From contig VUYV01000044.1 in the NCBI GenBank assembly GCA_008711295.1, forward strand, positions 5,655,876-5,719,875: 64,000 nt of DNA, read 5' to 3'. This stretch comes from Anarhynchus alexandrinus (lineage: Eukaryota > Chordata > Aves > Charadriiformes > Charadriidae). Numbering within the stretch: position 1 is the first letter of the stretch; each line of letters begins with the position of its first letter. Positions 12,001 to 23,000 of this stretch are shown here, piece after piece. The notes under the pieces were generated by a model. The model was not told the DNA's origin. It made no database searches and worked only from the letters and a program-made list of their open reading frames with translations. The translations under genes and the position numbers were made by a program.

Positions 12001-15000
12001 CTCTCTAGCTCATTTTGGGTAATAGTTGATACTTCACCGGAGAAAGGGGTTAACTTTTGTGAGAGACCCTGTTGTACAGGACTCAAACACGCTGGAGGGA
12101 GGAATGGGAGAGGTGCAAAAGGAAAGGGGTTACAGTGCTCCCTCTGTCCCGCGTTACTTGTACACCTGATACACCTGCATTTAAGAGACATTACCTCTGG
12201 GCAGCTTCTTGCAATTTCATGGGTTGCTTGGCGCTGAGGTAAATCAAGCAGGCATCTGCCACTTTATTCAGGTCACTCTCGCCTGCAGAAATGGAACAGA
12301 AAAGAAGGATAGGAGGTAACCTACTCAGCAGCTGCTGCCTAACAGAATCAGCTCTAAATTGGCAGCAAGTGGCTTCTGAGCCTTTGAACTGCCTGACCCA
12401 GAGCTCTTCTGACCTCACCTCTTAAGCATCTTGCTGCAAAGCTAGGAAAGCAATCAAGGGCATTGAGAGGAAAAGAGCAACTACCCAGCAAACCTTCTCC
12501 CTCATCAAAGTCAGCTCCAGAAATTTAACCTAGGAGAATTTCAGAGAGTTTCATTCAGTAGAAGAATGCGATGCGCTGCATTGAAAGGGTCACACAGAGA
12601 GATGCCCCAAAATGGAAGCAGTCAACTTAGCCACAAGTCTTATCTGGGCTCCAGTTTTTCAGTTAATTAAGAACAAAGCATGGCTCAACAGGTCTCCCAT
12701 TTGCCTCTTGGGGAGTAAAGAGTGACCAGCCCCTCTTTACCGAGCTCTCAAAGAGGACAGATTAAGGCCCAGCAGGACCTGAATGGGATGAGGCTGGAGA
12801 AGATCAGGAAGTCAACACCATGGCGTAGCAGAAGGTTGAGAAGCAAATGCCGGCCTGGTCAGCTGAGATGAAAGGAGAAGAGGTAAGTCCGGCATAGATC
12901 TCATACAACCTAGTACTTTCCCAGGAACTCACCCATGTCCAACTTCTCGCACAGAGAACCCAGTCCCTGCAACACAGCCAGCTGCAACTTGAAGGCAAGC
13001 GTGTGGTTGTACACAGGCCCGGCTCTGGCACTTGCTGGGGCTTGGCTGAGGAGGGAACTGGTCAGCTTAGGCAGGACATCTTTGGAGAATCTCTGCCTCA
13101 GAAAGTCCCCACATTTTTGAGCCAGGGTACAGAGCACCTAGTGGAGAAACATCAGTTACTGGAGGGTAAGCACACATGCAGGTCTGGGAGGAGCTCAGCA
13201 CTCCTTACCAGCTGGGGGGATGAGGCACTCATTCTCCCTTGATAATCTTTTTGCAGTTGAGAGCCATGTGACCACACCTGCCACAGTTTCCCATAATGAG
13301 CAGAAGGTGAATGCTCAATGGGGAGGTTGAGTGACCTGCACCCTGCTCTTCAGTTTCACACGGCTAACCTCCTGGGACTGCCCTTCCCTCATCAGCACAG
13401 TAAAGGTAAGAGTAGCTTGTGAAGTCTTGTACAGAATTGCTGGAGGAGCCTCTGATGGAACACGCCATTAAAATTTAAATCACCTTTGTGGTGGAAACAG
13501 TCTATCTTTACAAGCATACTGGAGAACAGAAAGGCCAGTTGGCTACAGCGTAGGGCACCCAGCACTACTGGTGTGTGCCCAGCATAAAAACCAAACTGGC
13601 CTAGAGAATGCCTTAAATACACATAAAAATGAAGTGGGGATCCATGGGGCCAACCCACACGGCCACAACATGGTTCTCTCTTGGAACTTCACTAAGTTCG
13701 TGGTCTTAGTGTGCAGGACTGAGATGCTGGTTATGCTGTATTTGGCTTAGACTGATACTACGCTTCCTGTCCTGAGATTTAGGAAGGAAAAGGCTCCTGG
13801 AGGATTTCTTGTAACAAAACGCAAACTCAGTGCCAATTGTAATGATCCCTTGAACTTTTCAAGAGTTAATTAGTTTTTGTGTAGCGATCTCTCCCTTCTT
13901 TTAGGGCAGGAACATGTGAGGTATGACTACTCTGAAATTCTAGTGTATGGCTTCTTGAATTTGGTGAATCAAAATTCTCCTTTTATTCACACTGAAGGAT
14001 TCTAAAATGAATCTCATTCTGCACAGCAGAGGAAGCCCTGTGAAACCCTGGGGCTGGCAACCTCTGGAAACATGCTTTATTGTCCAGCTTGTGAGTCAGG
14101 AAGAGAATGCAGTCAGTTGACATGGTCAGGAGCTCTTTAATAGTGTTATTATGAGGCTAAGCCTTTGCTTAACCTCTCCCCTCCCCTGCCAATGCCTCAA
14201 TTGCGAAACAATCCCTTCTCTTCAGTCTAACACTTCCAAAGGCGGGTGGGTGCTGAGACTGTGGCTCCAGCAAGGGCAAGTTGCACTATATGGTGCCTCT
14301 TGACAGCTGCTTAGGCTGTAAAAGAACTGTTTTTCTACTTCCTGCAATAACCACTAATATTGCTGTTTCCCCCAGGAACAGTGGCAAGGTTTTATCTGTG
14401 GACGAGCTGCAGTGGGAGTGGTACAAGCCTACCCACTGCAGGGTGGTGACCCTGCGTTCCAAACCGTGTTTAAAAATCACTTCACAAGCTCAGTGCTTCT
14501 CTCGCGGGCTGCACCGTTTGCCTTCTAAGCACCAGCTTGAAGGCTGTTGGCAGAGATTCGCTGCTGTACCTTGAAGGCTCTGAGCACTGCCAGAGGGTCA
14601 TCACTAATCAGCCGGGTGACGAGAGCTGGCCAGACACGATGAGCCATGGGAAGCAGATGGTTTCCGTGAGGATGCAGCACAGTTACACAGAGCTCTAGCA
14701 CGTCCAGGACCTGGGAAGGAGCAGCGGGTAACACACTTTCAGAGTGCCGCAGCACCAGCAGCACCAGGCATTCAGGTGGATCCCCAGTGTCACGCCGGGG
14801 AGCCAGGAGAAATAATGGCTTTAATACAAAAGGGTACAGTTTTACCCCAGCATGAACTGGGATAACGGAACAGTGCAGAGAGTACAGGCCTGTTTGGAAA
14901 GGGACAAGCAGCACAGTGACATAACTTGTGCTGGGTTACGGAGCCAGGCTGGAACCAGGGCATGATTCCTGGCCTGATCCTGCAGGCTGAGCTGTGCACT

Positions 15001-18000
15001 AGGACCCTCCTGCTCCTGTGCACGGCAGCAGGATCACCTGGTAGGGCTGGGGCCTCTGTGGTAAGAATCTGGGTTATGCCTCACTGCTGCATTTTCTGTC
15101 TCGCTTTGCAGTTTAAAAGGAGGCCACCTTCAAAGGATTTTCATAATTAAAAAAACCCAGGCTTTTAGCCCTGCTTATCATCACCCCAGCAACTTCAGAA
15201 ATGTTCATCAGTCTGTGCGCTACAGTCTGAGGAAGGGGGATGGGAGGCCTAGATGGAAGAAAGATGCTTCTGCTTCCTCCACCAAAGGCTGAGGCACAAG
15301 ACTTGACTATCACGAGCATCAAGGGAAGGTGCGTGATATGAAGCTGCCCTTAAGATTCTGTTCAGCCTGGCTGCCATTGGTAAAACAGACTACTCTCAGA
15401 AAACTGCCTCCCTTTCTCTTGCCAGACTTGGAGCGTCTGTCCTGAATAAACATATGGCAGCACTAACCTCATTACAGCAGGAAGCCCAACATGCATCGTG
15501 CACATGTTGACGAACTACCAGCCCCCTTCATGGGCACCACCTGTCCCCTCAAAGCCGGCGTTTACTAACCTTCAGCCGCACTCGGAGGTTCCCATCAGAC
15601 AGCAAGTGGATGCACCTCTCCATCACATCTTTGGCCAGTTGAGCATGGCTTGGCAGCGGAGTTTCTCCTTCTGTGTCAGAGTTGTTTGGCTCTGGCTTAG
15701 GAAGGGGGGGAACATCATCTGGAAGACAAAACCACTACTGAAGCCATGAAAATGACTTGGAAGTTCTGGGAGAACACAATACCCACTCACAACTACTCTG
15801 CAAGTTCCCAAGTGAGGTCTTTGGCATTTTTTAATATATTTAGATACAGTCAAGTCTACGCTTGAGTTCTGCAAGTTAAAACGTCAGAATCAGTTAAGAG
15901 TGTGGGACTAGGGAAGGTTTGCTTTCTTTACTGGACAATGCAGTTGGTCTGACATTTGCAGTCTCTCCTCACCATGGACTTATTTCCCATTGATTTTTAT
16001 TAAAAATGAAAAGCCTGGGTATTTAAAGATGAAGTATTTAAAGGTCAGGATTGCAGCATAGCCCAGTAAAGACCAAAAAGTTCCCTATATGAATGTCTGC
16101 AGGGCCTGTCAAGGCCAAGTGAGAAGGGAGTGGTGGCATCATTAGCCAGGAGAAAATGGTACAGGGATTCCCAAGGGAGGGTGAGGAAAACGCAGTAGGA
16201 TCCCAGAAAGAGGAAACTTTGGGTCCTGAACCCAAATGGCCTGTTATGAGGCAAGAAAAAACATAGTGTCCTTGTGTCTTAGAGCTACACAAGCCTTGAT
16301 CTGCAAGCACTTCACTTCCCCCCACCGCCACTTACATGAGCTATGGTCAGCCCAAAGCAGACCTGAGACTGTCAGGAGCGTGCTAGGCTTTCAGCCTGGG
16401 CTCAAGTCCCCCATCTGACAAAAGGAAACCTCAGAGATCACTGTCTTTCTCTGAGCTGAACATACTCTTCTCCAGTCACGCACAGTACTGACCTGTCTCC
16501 TCATCCCCTGTGTCAGGAAGATTGCCCTCTGCGATCTGCTTCTGTCTGACATAGTCAAGAAAGAATTGTTCCACTTCTTGCCTTGTCACCACCTGCTGCC
16601 CCTGGGACAAAGTCCTGCTCTGCCACTCGGCAGTCTGCTTTTGTTGGTGTTCCTCGCAGGACGATCCAAACCACTGCACTGCAAAAAAGGAACTGACATG
16701 TCACTAAGCAATCACGATCCCCTCCTGCAAGTCAGCAAGGTACCTCAGACTCCTTGAGAGATGCACATGACTCTCAAGTCTCATGGGACTGAACTACAGA
16801 ATTAGGCACCTTCTGTCACATCACCGTGACCTGCCTGATGATATGGGAATGTTAAACCCTGATGCAAACAGGAAAACACTCCACGTGCTTCTACAGAACG
16901 TTTATGGGAGCAGTAAATCCATCCTTTCTCAACTACTAAAGGCCACGTTCCTGCAAGTCTGCAGGTCAGACAAACAGAAACTGCTTGTGGAGAGGGGAAG
17001 CTATTGGTGATCTTTGCTTGAGAGCTGGCCCACCAAGCAAAGCAAAGTTGCCATCATGCTGCAGTGCCTCAGCTACTTGAAATCTTCCATGGCAAGTTGA
17101 AAGGTAAAAGACAAGTACCCTTAGTTACAGTAAGACTGAATAATACAAAGTAAACATAATTTAGATACCTAAAGCTGTCATTACTGAGTGGAGGACCTTG
17201 AGGAAAGTGGAAGCCTGGTTATTGTAAGACTGATCTAGTGTAGACAGGACATCTTGGATAACATCTTCTATCAGTGGCAACAAGCTGGCATCTGAATGCC
17301 TCAGCATAGTGTCCAGGACCTGGGAAGCATGTGGCTGATGTGCCAGCTGGCGCAAATTCAGGGAAATCCCATTCACCAGATAGTCAGAATTCTCATTAAT
17401 CAAACACTGCACAGAGTCATAACTGCAGGCCTCACATATGTCTACCAGAGTCCCCAGTGCTGTCTCACTGATGAGCAGGGTCTTGTCACCAGCCTTCTCC
17501 AACACAGGGTAGAGAGCTGACAGCAGAAGCAACCGGAACTCCTTCCCGAGGACAGCAGCAAAGCAGCCGACACCTTCCAGCTGGATGCAGATCTGCCAGA
17601 TGTTGCTGTTCATGGTGCGGGTCGTTAAGTGCGGCTCTGGAGATGGAAGGAGAACGCTGCTGCAGGTGCCTCCTGGACGGGCACTGACTCCTGAATGTTG
17701 CACAGAGTGTTCGCGGCTGATTTCCTCTGTATCAATGCTAGTGATCAAATACCAGTTCGCCTGGTCTGTATACTCATCGAGAATGGACATTATGGACCCT
17801 TTGAGATCATCCATGTTCAGTGCAACTTCCCTCTCCTGAAGGACATCCACTCCCATTCCAGCAGCTCCTGCAATCAGCTCGTTCAGGACCATCGCTGCCT
17901 GCTTTCGGTACATGCCAGATTCGCTGTACAGTCCCATGAAATGGTCCACAAGCAAATAGAGGTTCCCGTAGTAGCCAAGAACACGACAAACTTGCTGAAG

Positions 18001-19467
18001 GAGCTGGAAAACTTTCTCCTCTGTGAAGAAGCGGAAGTATTTCTTCTGACATCTGCCTTTCTGCACACCATGCTGCAAGGAGCCCGAAGGTCCGCATGCG
18101 CTCTCGCTGCCCCAGCGTCTGTCTTCCACTATCTTCACATCTGTCACATCCAACTCCAGAACTTGCATCAGCGCTTTGGACAGACGGTGGAGGTGGGATA
18201 CGGAGTTGAGGACAATGTTAATCTTGGGGCCCAGTAGCTTCAAATAGCCAAGCAACAAGCTCAACGTGGAAACCTTGCCCGTGTCATCCTGAGAGTTCAT
18301 GAGGCGAGGAAGAGCTGTGGCAAGGGAATGGAGGTTCTCAGAGAGGACATCAGCAAGAGCCCTGTTCTTTGCTACGATCCTCTGCTCTGCAATGCCTTGC
18401 AGAACCTCGTTACACCTACTTTGGACTTCGCTGTTTTCATCGTTCACCAGCCCAACCAAAGCCTTTAAAAGATGACTGAATGAGTCCACCAGCGACTGAC
18501 TGCAGTTCCTCAGTAAGTGGTGGACCAATTCCACCAGCTCCAGTCTCACTTTCCAGTGGGGGTGAACTGAAGAAAATTCAACGATTTTATGCAGGAGGAG
18601 AGACAGTTTTTCGGCAGTACTTTTACTCCAGTCAGGTCCTCTGTGGACCATTAGTTCTGATATTCTGCTTTGTTCTGCTGGCAGCTTTTCTTTATTTTTT
18701 GGGATTCTGGCTAGCTGTGCATCAGCCATTACCAAACCAACAATCAGATAAAAGAGTCTGATGGCAGAAACAGTGGGTTTGTGACCTTGTTTGACATCTC
18801 CGGTAATAACCCGAGACAGCGTAATGGAAATCCCAGGCAGAAAAGAAGCAAACAAATCCCCACATTGCTGTGCCTCATCTTCATCTAGGTGTCGATGCTC
18901 CTGGCAGTCACACTGCAGAACTAGGACCTGTAAGCACTTCAAAGCAGAGATCTTAATTTGCTTTGCTTTTTCTTGCTCTGCTAGGCCCAGAAGCAAAGAT
19001 ACAGCAAATCCTAAGAGAGGAAGGGTGGAAGGTTGATACAGAGACAAGATAACATCCCCATAAGCTGAATGCATCAGGGTGTGGAGTGCCTGGATCACAG
19101 CCAGCTTCAACTCCTCTGACAGCGAGGCTGGTTTGCTTGAGCCAGAAGGGGGAGAGAGGCATGTGCAGAGCTCAGAAAAAAGCTCCTGCAGGAGCTCCTG
19201 CTTCTTCACGCAGGTGGCTGCGAGGACGGAGGAAATGCACTGCACCACGCTCTGCACCAGGCGCTCCTGCTTGGGCCCCGGCACCTTCAGGGCGAAGCGC
19301 AGGGGGAAGAGGACGTACTCCTGCAGCTCCTGCAGGGCCGAGGCGCTGACCGCTGCCAGGTGGGCCTGCAGGCGCGCCACGTTCTCCACCGTCTGTGCCC
19401 TCGTCAGCTGCACGCAGACGGGGCGCAGGGCCCCGAAGGCCTCCTGGGGGGTGTCGAAGACGGCCAT
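5850..19467 (-). CDS. TTI1: TELO2-interacting protein 1 (TTT complex subunit), complete CDS in seven coding exons
   Basis: TTI1 is the HEAT-repeat scaffold that, with TELO2 and TTI2, forms the TTT co-chaperone complex which works with HSP90 to mature and stabilise PIK-related kinases (mTOR, ATM, ATR, DNA-PKcs, SMG1). CDS joins 19467-17169, 16678-16493, 15718-15570, 14710-14570, 13137-12933, 12282-12195 and 6084-5850. Every junction is GT-AG and phases agree throughout, giving 3303 nt = 1100 residues plus TGA; human TTI1 is about 1089. The sequence is alpha-helical and leucine-rich throughout. Recognisable stretches are [32 protein letters not shown] and [14 protein letters not shown]. The ATG at 19467 begins [18 protein letters not shown]; the frame stays open upstream to 20100 but that extension is GC-driven and overlaps RPRD1B exon 1. 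Divergent from RPRD1B across a shared CpG-rich promoter. Confidence 0.95.
6085..12194 (-). other. TTI1: TTI1 last intron (6.1 kb)
   Basis: The largest intron of the gene; its phase 2 is fixed by the flanking exons. No exon-like segment with matching phase was found. It contains T- and A-rich runs (for example near 6754 and 9255) and a minus-strand AATAAA followed by an A-run near 8685-8700, described as a finding. No transposon family was recognised. Confidence 0.85.
12195..12282 (-). CDS. TTI1: TTI1 coding exon 6 (residues ~994-1023)
   Basis: 88 bases, bounded by atttctgcag| and CCCAGAG|GTAATG. It encodes [20 protein letters not shown] and KLQEAAQ, a TTI1 signature helix pair, and ends in phase 2. 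Confidence 0.95.
12283..12932 (-). other. TTI1: TTI1 intron between coding exons 5 and 6 (650 b)
   Basis: GT-AG, phase 1. I see no repeat, RNA gene or additional exon. Confidence 0.85.
12933..13137 (-). CDS. TTI1: TTI1 coding exon 5 (residues 926-994)
   Basis: 205 bases, bounded by ctccactag| and GACATGG|GTGAGT. It encodes [17 protein letters not shown] and [19 protein letters not shown], the most strongly conserved block of the protein. Confidence 0.96.
13138..14569 (-). other. TTI1: TTI1 intron between coding exons 4 and 5 (1.4 kb)
   Basis: GT-AG, phase 0. Nothing notable beyond ordinary AT-rich intronic sequence. Confidence 0.85.
14570..14710 (-). CDS. TTI1: TTI1 coding exon 4 (residues 879-925)
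   Basis: 141 bases, phase 0 at both ends, bounded by ccttcccag| and TTCAAG|GTACAG. It encodes [30 protein letters not shown] and [11 protein letters not shown], which match the conserved C-terminal HEAT region of TTI1. Confidence 0.95.
14711..15569 (-). other. TTI1: TTI1 intron between coding exons 3 and 4 (859 b)
   Basis: GT-AG, phase 0. I see nothing in it. Confidence 0.85.
15570..15718 (-). CDS. TTI1: TTI1 coding exon 3 (residues ~829-878)
   Basis: 149 bases, bounded by ttgtcttccag| and CTGAAG|GTTAGT. It encodes the acidic/proline linker [19 protein letters not shown] and then the next helical repeat, [20 protein letters not shown]. It has no long open frame of its own and was found by phase matching to the neighbouring exons. 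Confidence 0.92.
15719..16492 (-). other. TTI1: TTI1 intron between coding exons 2 and 3 (774 b)
   Basis: GT-AG, phase 1. I see nothing in it. Confidence 0.85.
16493..16678 (-). CDS. TTI1: TTI1 coding exon 2 (residues ~767-829)
   Basis: 186 bases, bounded by ttttttgcag| and GAGACAG|GTCAGT. It encodes [15 protein letters not shown] through [18 protein letters not shown] and an acidic DTGDEET tail. This is one of the less conserved, low-complexity parts of the protein; the [12 protein letters not shown] segment aligns with the human IEQFLLNYLKEK stretch. Confidence 0.9.
16679..17168 (-). other. TTI1: TTI1 intron between coding exons 1 and 2 (490 b)
   Basis: GT-AG, phase 1. I see nothing in it. 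Confidence 0.85.
17169..19467 (-). CDS. TTI1: TTI1 first coding exon (residues 1-766)
   Basis: A single 2299-base exon encodes about 70% of the protein, an array of HEAT-like helical repeats with no in-frame stop. It ends in phase 1 at GCTTTAG|GTATCT on the minus strand. A serine/proline/threonine-rich segment (about residues 640-665, around [13 protein letters not shown] and PEPHLTTRT) looks like a disordered linker between helical blocks. Confidence 0.95.
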
Positions 19468-19648
19468 GCTGGGGCAGCGGCGGCTGAGGGGCCGCCGGGG
19501 GCTGTNGGCGCGCCTACCTGCTCCCGGAGCGGGGCGGCCACGTGGCGGAAGTAACGTAGAGAGAGCCGGACCTGTCAGCGCGACAAAGAGAGCGCAGCGA
19601 AACGCAGCGGAGGAGGAGTGTTGTGAGAAAAGTCCCGGCCGCGCGCAA

Positions 19649-19658
19649 TGCGCATGCG
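19649..19658. promoter_or_regulatory. NRF1-like palindrome 1
   Basis: TGCGCATGCG, a close match to the self-complementary NRF1 consensus YGCGCAYGCGCR, 31 bases before the second copy in the TTI1/RPRD1B promoter. Confidence 0.55.
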
Positions 19659-19688
19659 TCCCCCGTGGCGCCTTGGCGGGCTGCGGAC

Positions 19689-19698
19689 GCGCATGCGC
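19689..19698. promoter_or_regulatory. NRF1-like palindrome 2
   Basis: GCGCATGCGC, a perfect palindrome matching the core of the NRF1 site. Start-to-start spacing from the first copy is 40 bases, about four helical turns. Confidence 0.6.
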
Positions 19699-19826
19699 CG
19701 TACACTCCCCCCTCCCCGCCCGGCGTGCGCGGTCTGTGCCGGGCGTAGCGGTTTCTCCCCTTCTCCCTCCGGCGATCCGTACGATGCTGCCCTTTGACCC
19801 GCCGCGGCGGGGTGAGAGGTCGGGCG

Positions 19827-19835
19827 GCCATCTTG
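19827..19835. promoter_or_regulatory. YY1-like site near the RPRD1B start
   Basis: GCCATCTTG is the reverse complement of the CAAGATGGC core typical of YY1 sites just downstream of TSSs in housekeeping genes. It lies 89 bases before the RPRD1B ATG. Confidence 0.5.
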
Positions 19836-19923
19836 TGGCGGCGGTGGCGGGTTGTTGTCGGTGAGGCTGCGTCGCGCCCTCCCCCGCGGGCGGAGCAGGC
19901 CCGGCGCGGGCCGGCCCGCCGCC

Positions 19924-20074
19924 ATGTCTTCCTTCTCGGAGTCGGCGCTGGAGAAGAAGCTGTCGGAGCTGAGCAACTCCCAGCAGAGCGTGCAGACGCT
20001 CTCCCTGTGGCTCATCCACCACCGCAAGCACGCAGGGCCCATCGTCTCCGTCTGGCACCGGGAGCTCCGCAAAG
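19924..20074 (+). CDS. RPRD1B: RPRD1B exon 1 (residues 1-51)
   Basis: 151 coding bases from ATG to CGCAAAG|GTACGA. Encodes the first helices of the CID domain, MSSFSESALEKKLSELSNSQ and LWLIHHRKHAGPIVSVWHRE. Confidence 0.97.
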
Positions 20075-23000
20075 GTACGAGGGGCCGGTTCTTCCCTCAC
20101 GGCGGTCTCTGAGCCTTTGGGGTCGGCGCGGGGAAGGCCCTGTCGGGCGTGAGGGGCGGGGAGGGGCGGTTTAAGGGGGGGCCTGGGCGCCGCTCTCCTG
20201 CTGTCGTGGGTATTTGTTAAACTTCCTGGGGAATATCGCGCACAAGCAGGTGGGGTGCGCGTATTGCGGTGCGTGCTGTTAAAGGTGGTGTTTAGGAAGA
20301 CATAGTAGGATAGAAACGTTGGTTAAAACAGTGGAGTATTAATTGAGAGGGGGGAGGATGCTCAGCCACGCTGCTTTGCTGGGCCAGGCAGATTGGATGT
20401 AAAACAGACATGTACTGACCGTTTTCCCCTGGGTGTGCTCAAGTTCACTGTGAAGTGTTTTGTTGGTTGCTTCGCTTTTAGAGCTTGCTTTTATAAATTT
20501 TGGTTTGGGATTCGTGATATTTATCCATTACAGAACGGCAGTAAGGGATTAGGCGATAAAGAAAGTAAAAGTGGTTGTAGAGATCGATGAAAAAGGTTTG
20601 GTGGTATCATCCGGAAATATTCTGTGCTTTTTTTTCCTTGCAGATTAACTTAACTAACGTTTGCCTTCCTAAGTGCTGGTAACTTCTCAAATGGCTTCAT
20701 AATGAAGTCAGGGAGCCTACCAGTGTCAGTGTTGATGCCCTTTCCCCAGGGGCAGCTGTGAAACCAGCCAGTGTCACCTTTCTCATCCTGGGCAGCCAGC
20801 AGTGTTGCCCCCTTGGAGCGGATGATGCTGATGAAGTCCTAGCTGGAGTATCTTTCATGCGATCACTAGAGTATATTAAGTATGAATTTTTGAAAGATTT
20901 GAGTTTGGCCTGCTGTGGGAATAAACGCTTTTGTTTTCTGTCTTGTGCGTGCATATTTGCGGCCATAGCACTCCGGAGAACTCTGTCTCCTACTGACTCT
21001 GGCCATAGTAAAATAGAAACTGATGGTGTCAAGATGGGAAAAGTTATGGTATGTGGAAGAAATTATATGTTGCTTTGGCACAGCATTGTCTGGAAAAATA
21101 TTTGAGTCTCCACAATAGCTTTCTCCTGCAATGTCACTCTGTTCTGAATTGAGCGGTTCTGTACCAAGTTTTTTTTCCTGAAGTTAATGAAAAATAAGCC
21201 CATTGTTATATTAATTTGCTGGTAGGTTAGCACAGCTTATTTTAATCATGTGTTTAAAGTTTATTTCTTACACGGCTTTCCTCAGAGTCCATGCGTCACT
21301 GTGCGCAAAAAGTATTAAACTTACGTTTGTTTTATAAATTAGTTAGAAAAAAGCCCATTGGAAGTGAGACGATCAAGAATTATTTGACTTGAAGGCCTCT
21401 GATTTGCCTTGGTAACATGGAATTATTTTGAATTTTGTTTTTAGGCTAAAAAGCTATAAGCAACTTTGAAAGCCATGTTAATGATTCCAGGTGAAAGAAG
21501 TGAGAAATAAACGCAAACTCTCTCTCTTTTTTTTCTTTCTTCTTTTATTTCCCTTTCCCAGCAAAATCGAGTAGGAAACTTACTTTCCTATATTTAGCAA
21601 ATGATGTCATCCAGAACAGTAAGAGGAAAGGTCCTGAATTTACTAGGGAATTTGAATCTGTTCTTGTGGATGCTTTTTCTCATGTTGCCAGGTATGTTGC
21701 TGTGTTATGTATTCCTTCAACTTTTCTCTCTAGAGATTTTCGTTCTTGTTATACAAAGTTGAATTCAACTGGATTTTGTGGGGGTTTCTGTTTGGTTTTT
21801 TTTAAGTCTCAGGGATGCTTGTATCCTCTCTGTAGTAGAGATTGGATTCTGACTGCTTTGTGGCTAGGAATTGTTTAATGTTAATATTTCTCTTTGGGGA
21901 AACTTGTTTGTATGTGAATCAGCCCCTCGCAACTTTACACATTTGCTCTCTGCATGCAACTCCTACATACTTTATTTTAATTGTTACCAAAAGATCTTGC
22001 GGATCTGTTAATGGGTAGTGAAATTGAATAGTTGCATGTGTTTATTAAAACGACATAATGAATGGCTCTTCCCCATTGTCAGAAGACTTTAAAAGAGCTG
22101 ATATTTTGTGTCACTGGATTCTTGTCAGTCTTCTGGTTTGAGCAGGTTTTTTTTGCGTTGCTTATTTTAAGGGTTATCTGATCATTAGTCTGCTTGCTAG
22201 AAGGAGGAAAAATTTCATATGTAAAAGGGAAGAAGTGATGCAGCTACTATTCTATCAAAAATGGACTATCATTTAGTTAAGATTTTCTCTAAATAGCATA
22301 ATAATTCCTGTTATCTCGACTAAACAACTTTAATGTTCTGCGTGTTTAGTGGTATGGTGTTCTGGATGGCTGTCTAACTTTCAGTGCGCTATATGAGTAC
22401 ATTTAAGTGCCTAATGATCCAAGCAACCTGCTTTTTAATTGGGATGATATTGTCTGAAACAACTGTTCAACGTTAATACTCTGAATTGTAAACATGTCAA
22501 CTTGGGGGTATTTTATAGCTCTTCTTACAAATTCAGAATGATAGCAAGATTTTTCCTTCAAAACTTTTCCTGCCCTTACTTTGGGGTGGGAATGTGGGGT
22601 ACTTCCAGGCAATCTTTCATCCCAATAAAAGGGGAAAATTGGCCACAAATGTGTTTCACACAGTTTGTCTCAGACAATATGGGAAAGATTCTCTCCAAAT
22701 GTGCAAATATTAATGGATGCAGCTGCTAGTTTGGAAGATGCTCTCTAAAAACATAAGGAATGTTTTTCAGATGAACTATAATTAATTTCTAATCTTTGAA
22801 CAGAGAAGCAGATGAGGGCTGCAAAAAGCCCTTGGAACGATTGCTTAACATCTGGCAAGAAAGAAGTGTGTATGGCAGTGAGTTCATACAGCAACTGAAA
22901 CTTTCTATGGAAGACTCCAATAGTCCTCAAACTAAAGGTAAATGCGTATTGCTTTTGTTGTATGCTTTGCTTTGTGGTTTGGTTTTTTTTTTAATTGGTA

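Larger units (their letters stand above)
19468..19923. promoter_or_regulatory. Divergent CpG-rich promoter shared by TTI1 and RPRD1B
   Basis: Only 456 bases separate the two start codons, and both 5' UTRs must lie within them. The stretch is GC-rich with frequent CpG and no TATA box, typical of housekeeping bidirectional promoters. Visible candidate sites are two GCGCATGCGC-type palindromes (NRF1-like) at 19649-19658 and 19689-19698 and a GCCATCTTG (YY1-like) at 19827-19835. A minus-strand splice donor (GAGCAG|GTAGGC, last exon base 19518) marks a likely 5' noncoding exon of TTI1. Transcription start positions cannot be read from sequence alone. Confidence 0.8.

Noticed and set aside
19079..19864. 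261-codon plus-strand open frame
   Set aside because: It is the antisense shadow of TTI1's first coding exon and the GC-rich promoter; it resembles no known protein.
19468..20100. Open frame extending TTI1 211 codons upstream of its ATG, antisense to RPRD1B exon 1
   Set aside because: The extension is arginine/proline/alanine-rich, crosses the single N, the promoter and an antisense conserved exon, and has no resemblance to TTI1. CpG-island DNA rarely contains stop codons. The ATG at 19467 begins the recognisable TTI1 N terminus.
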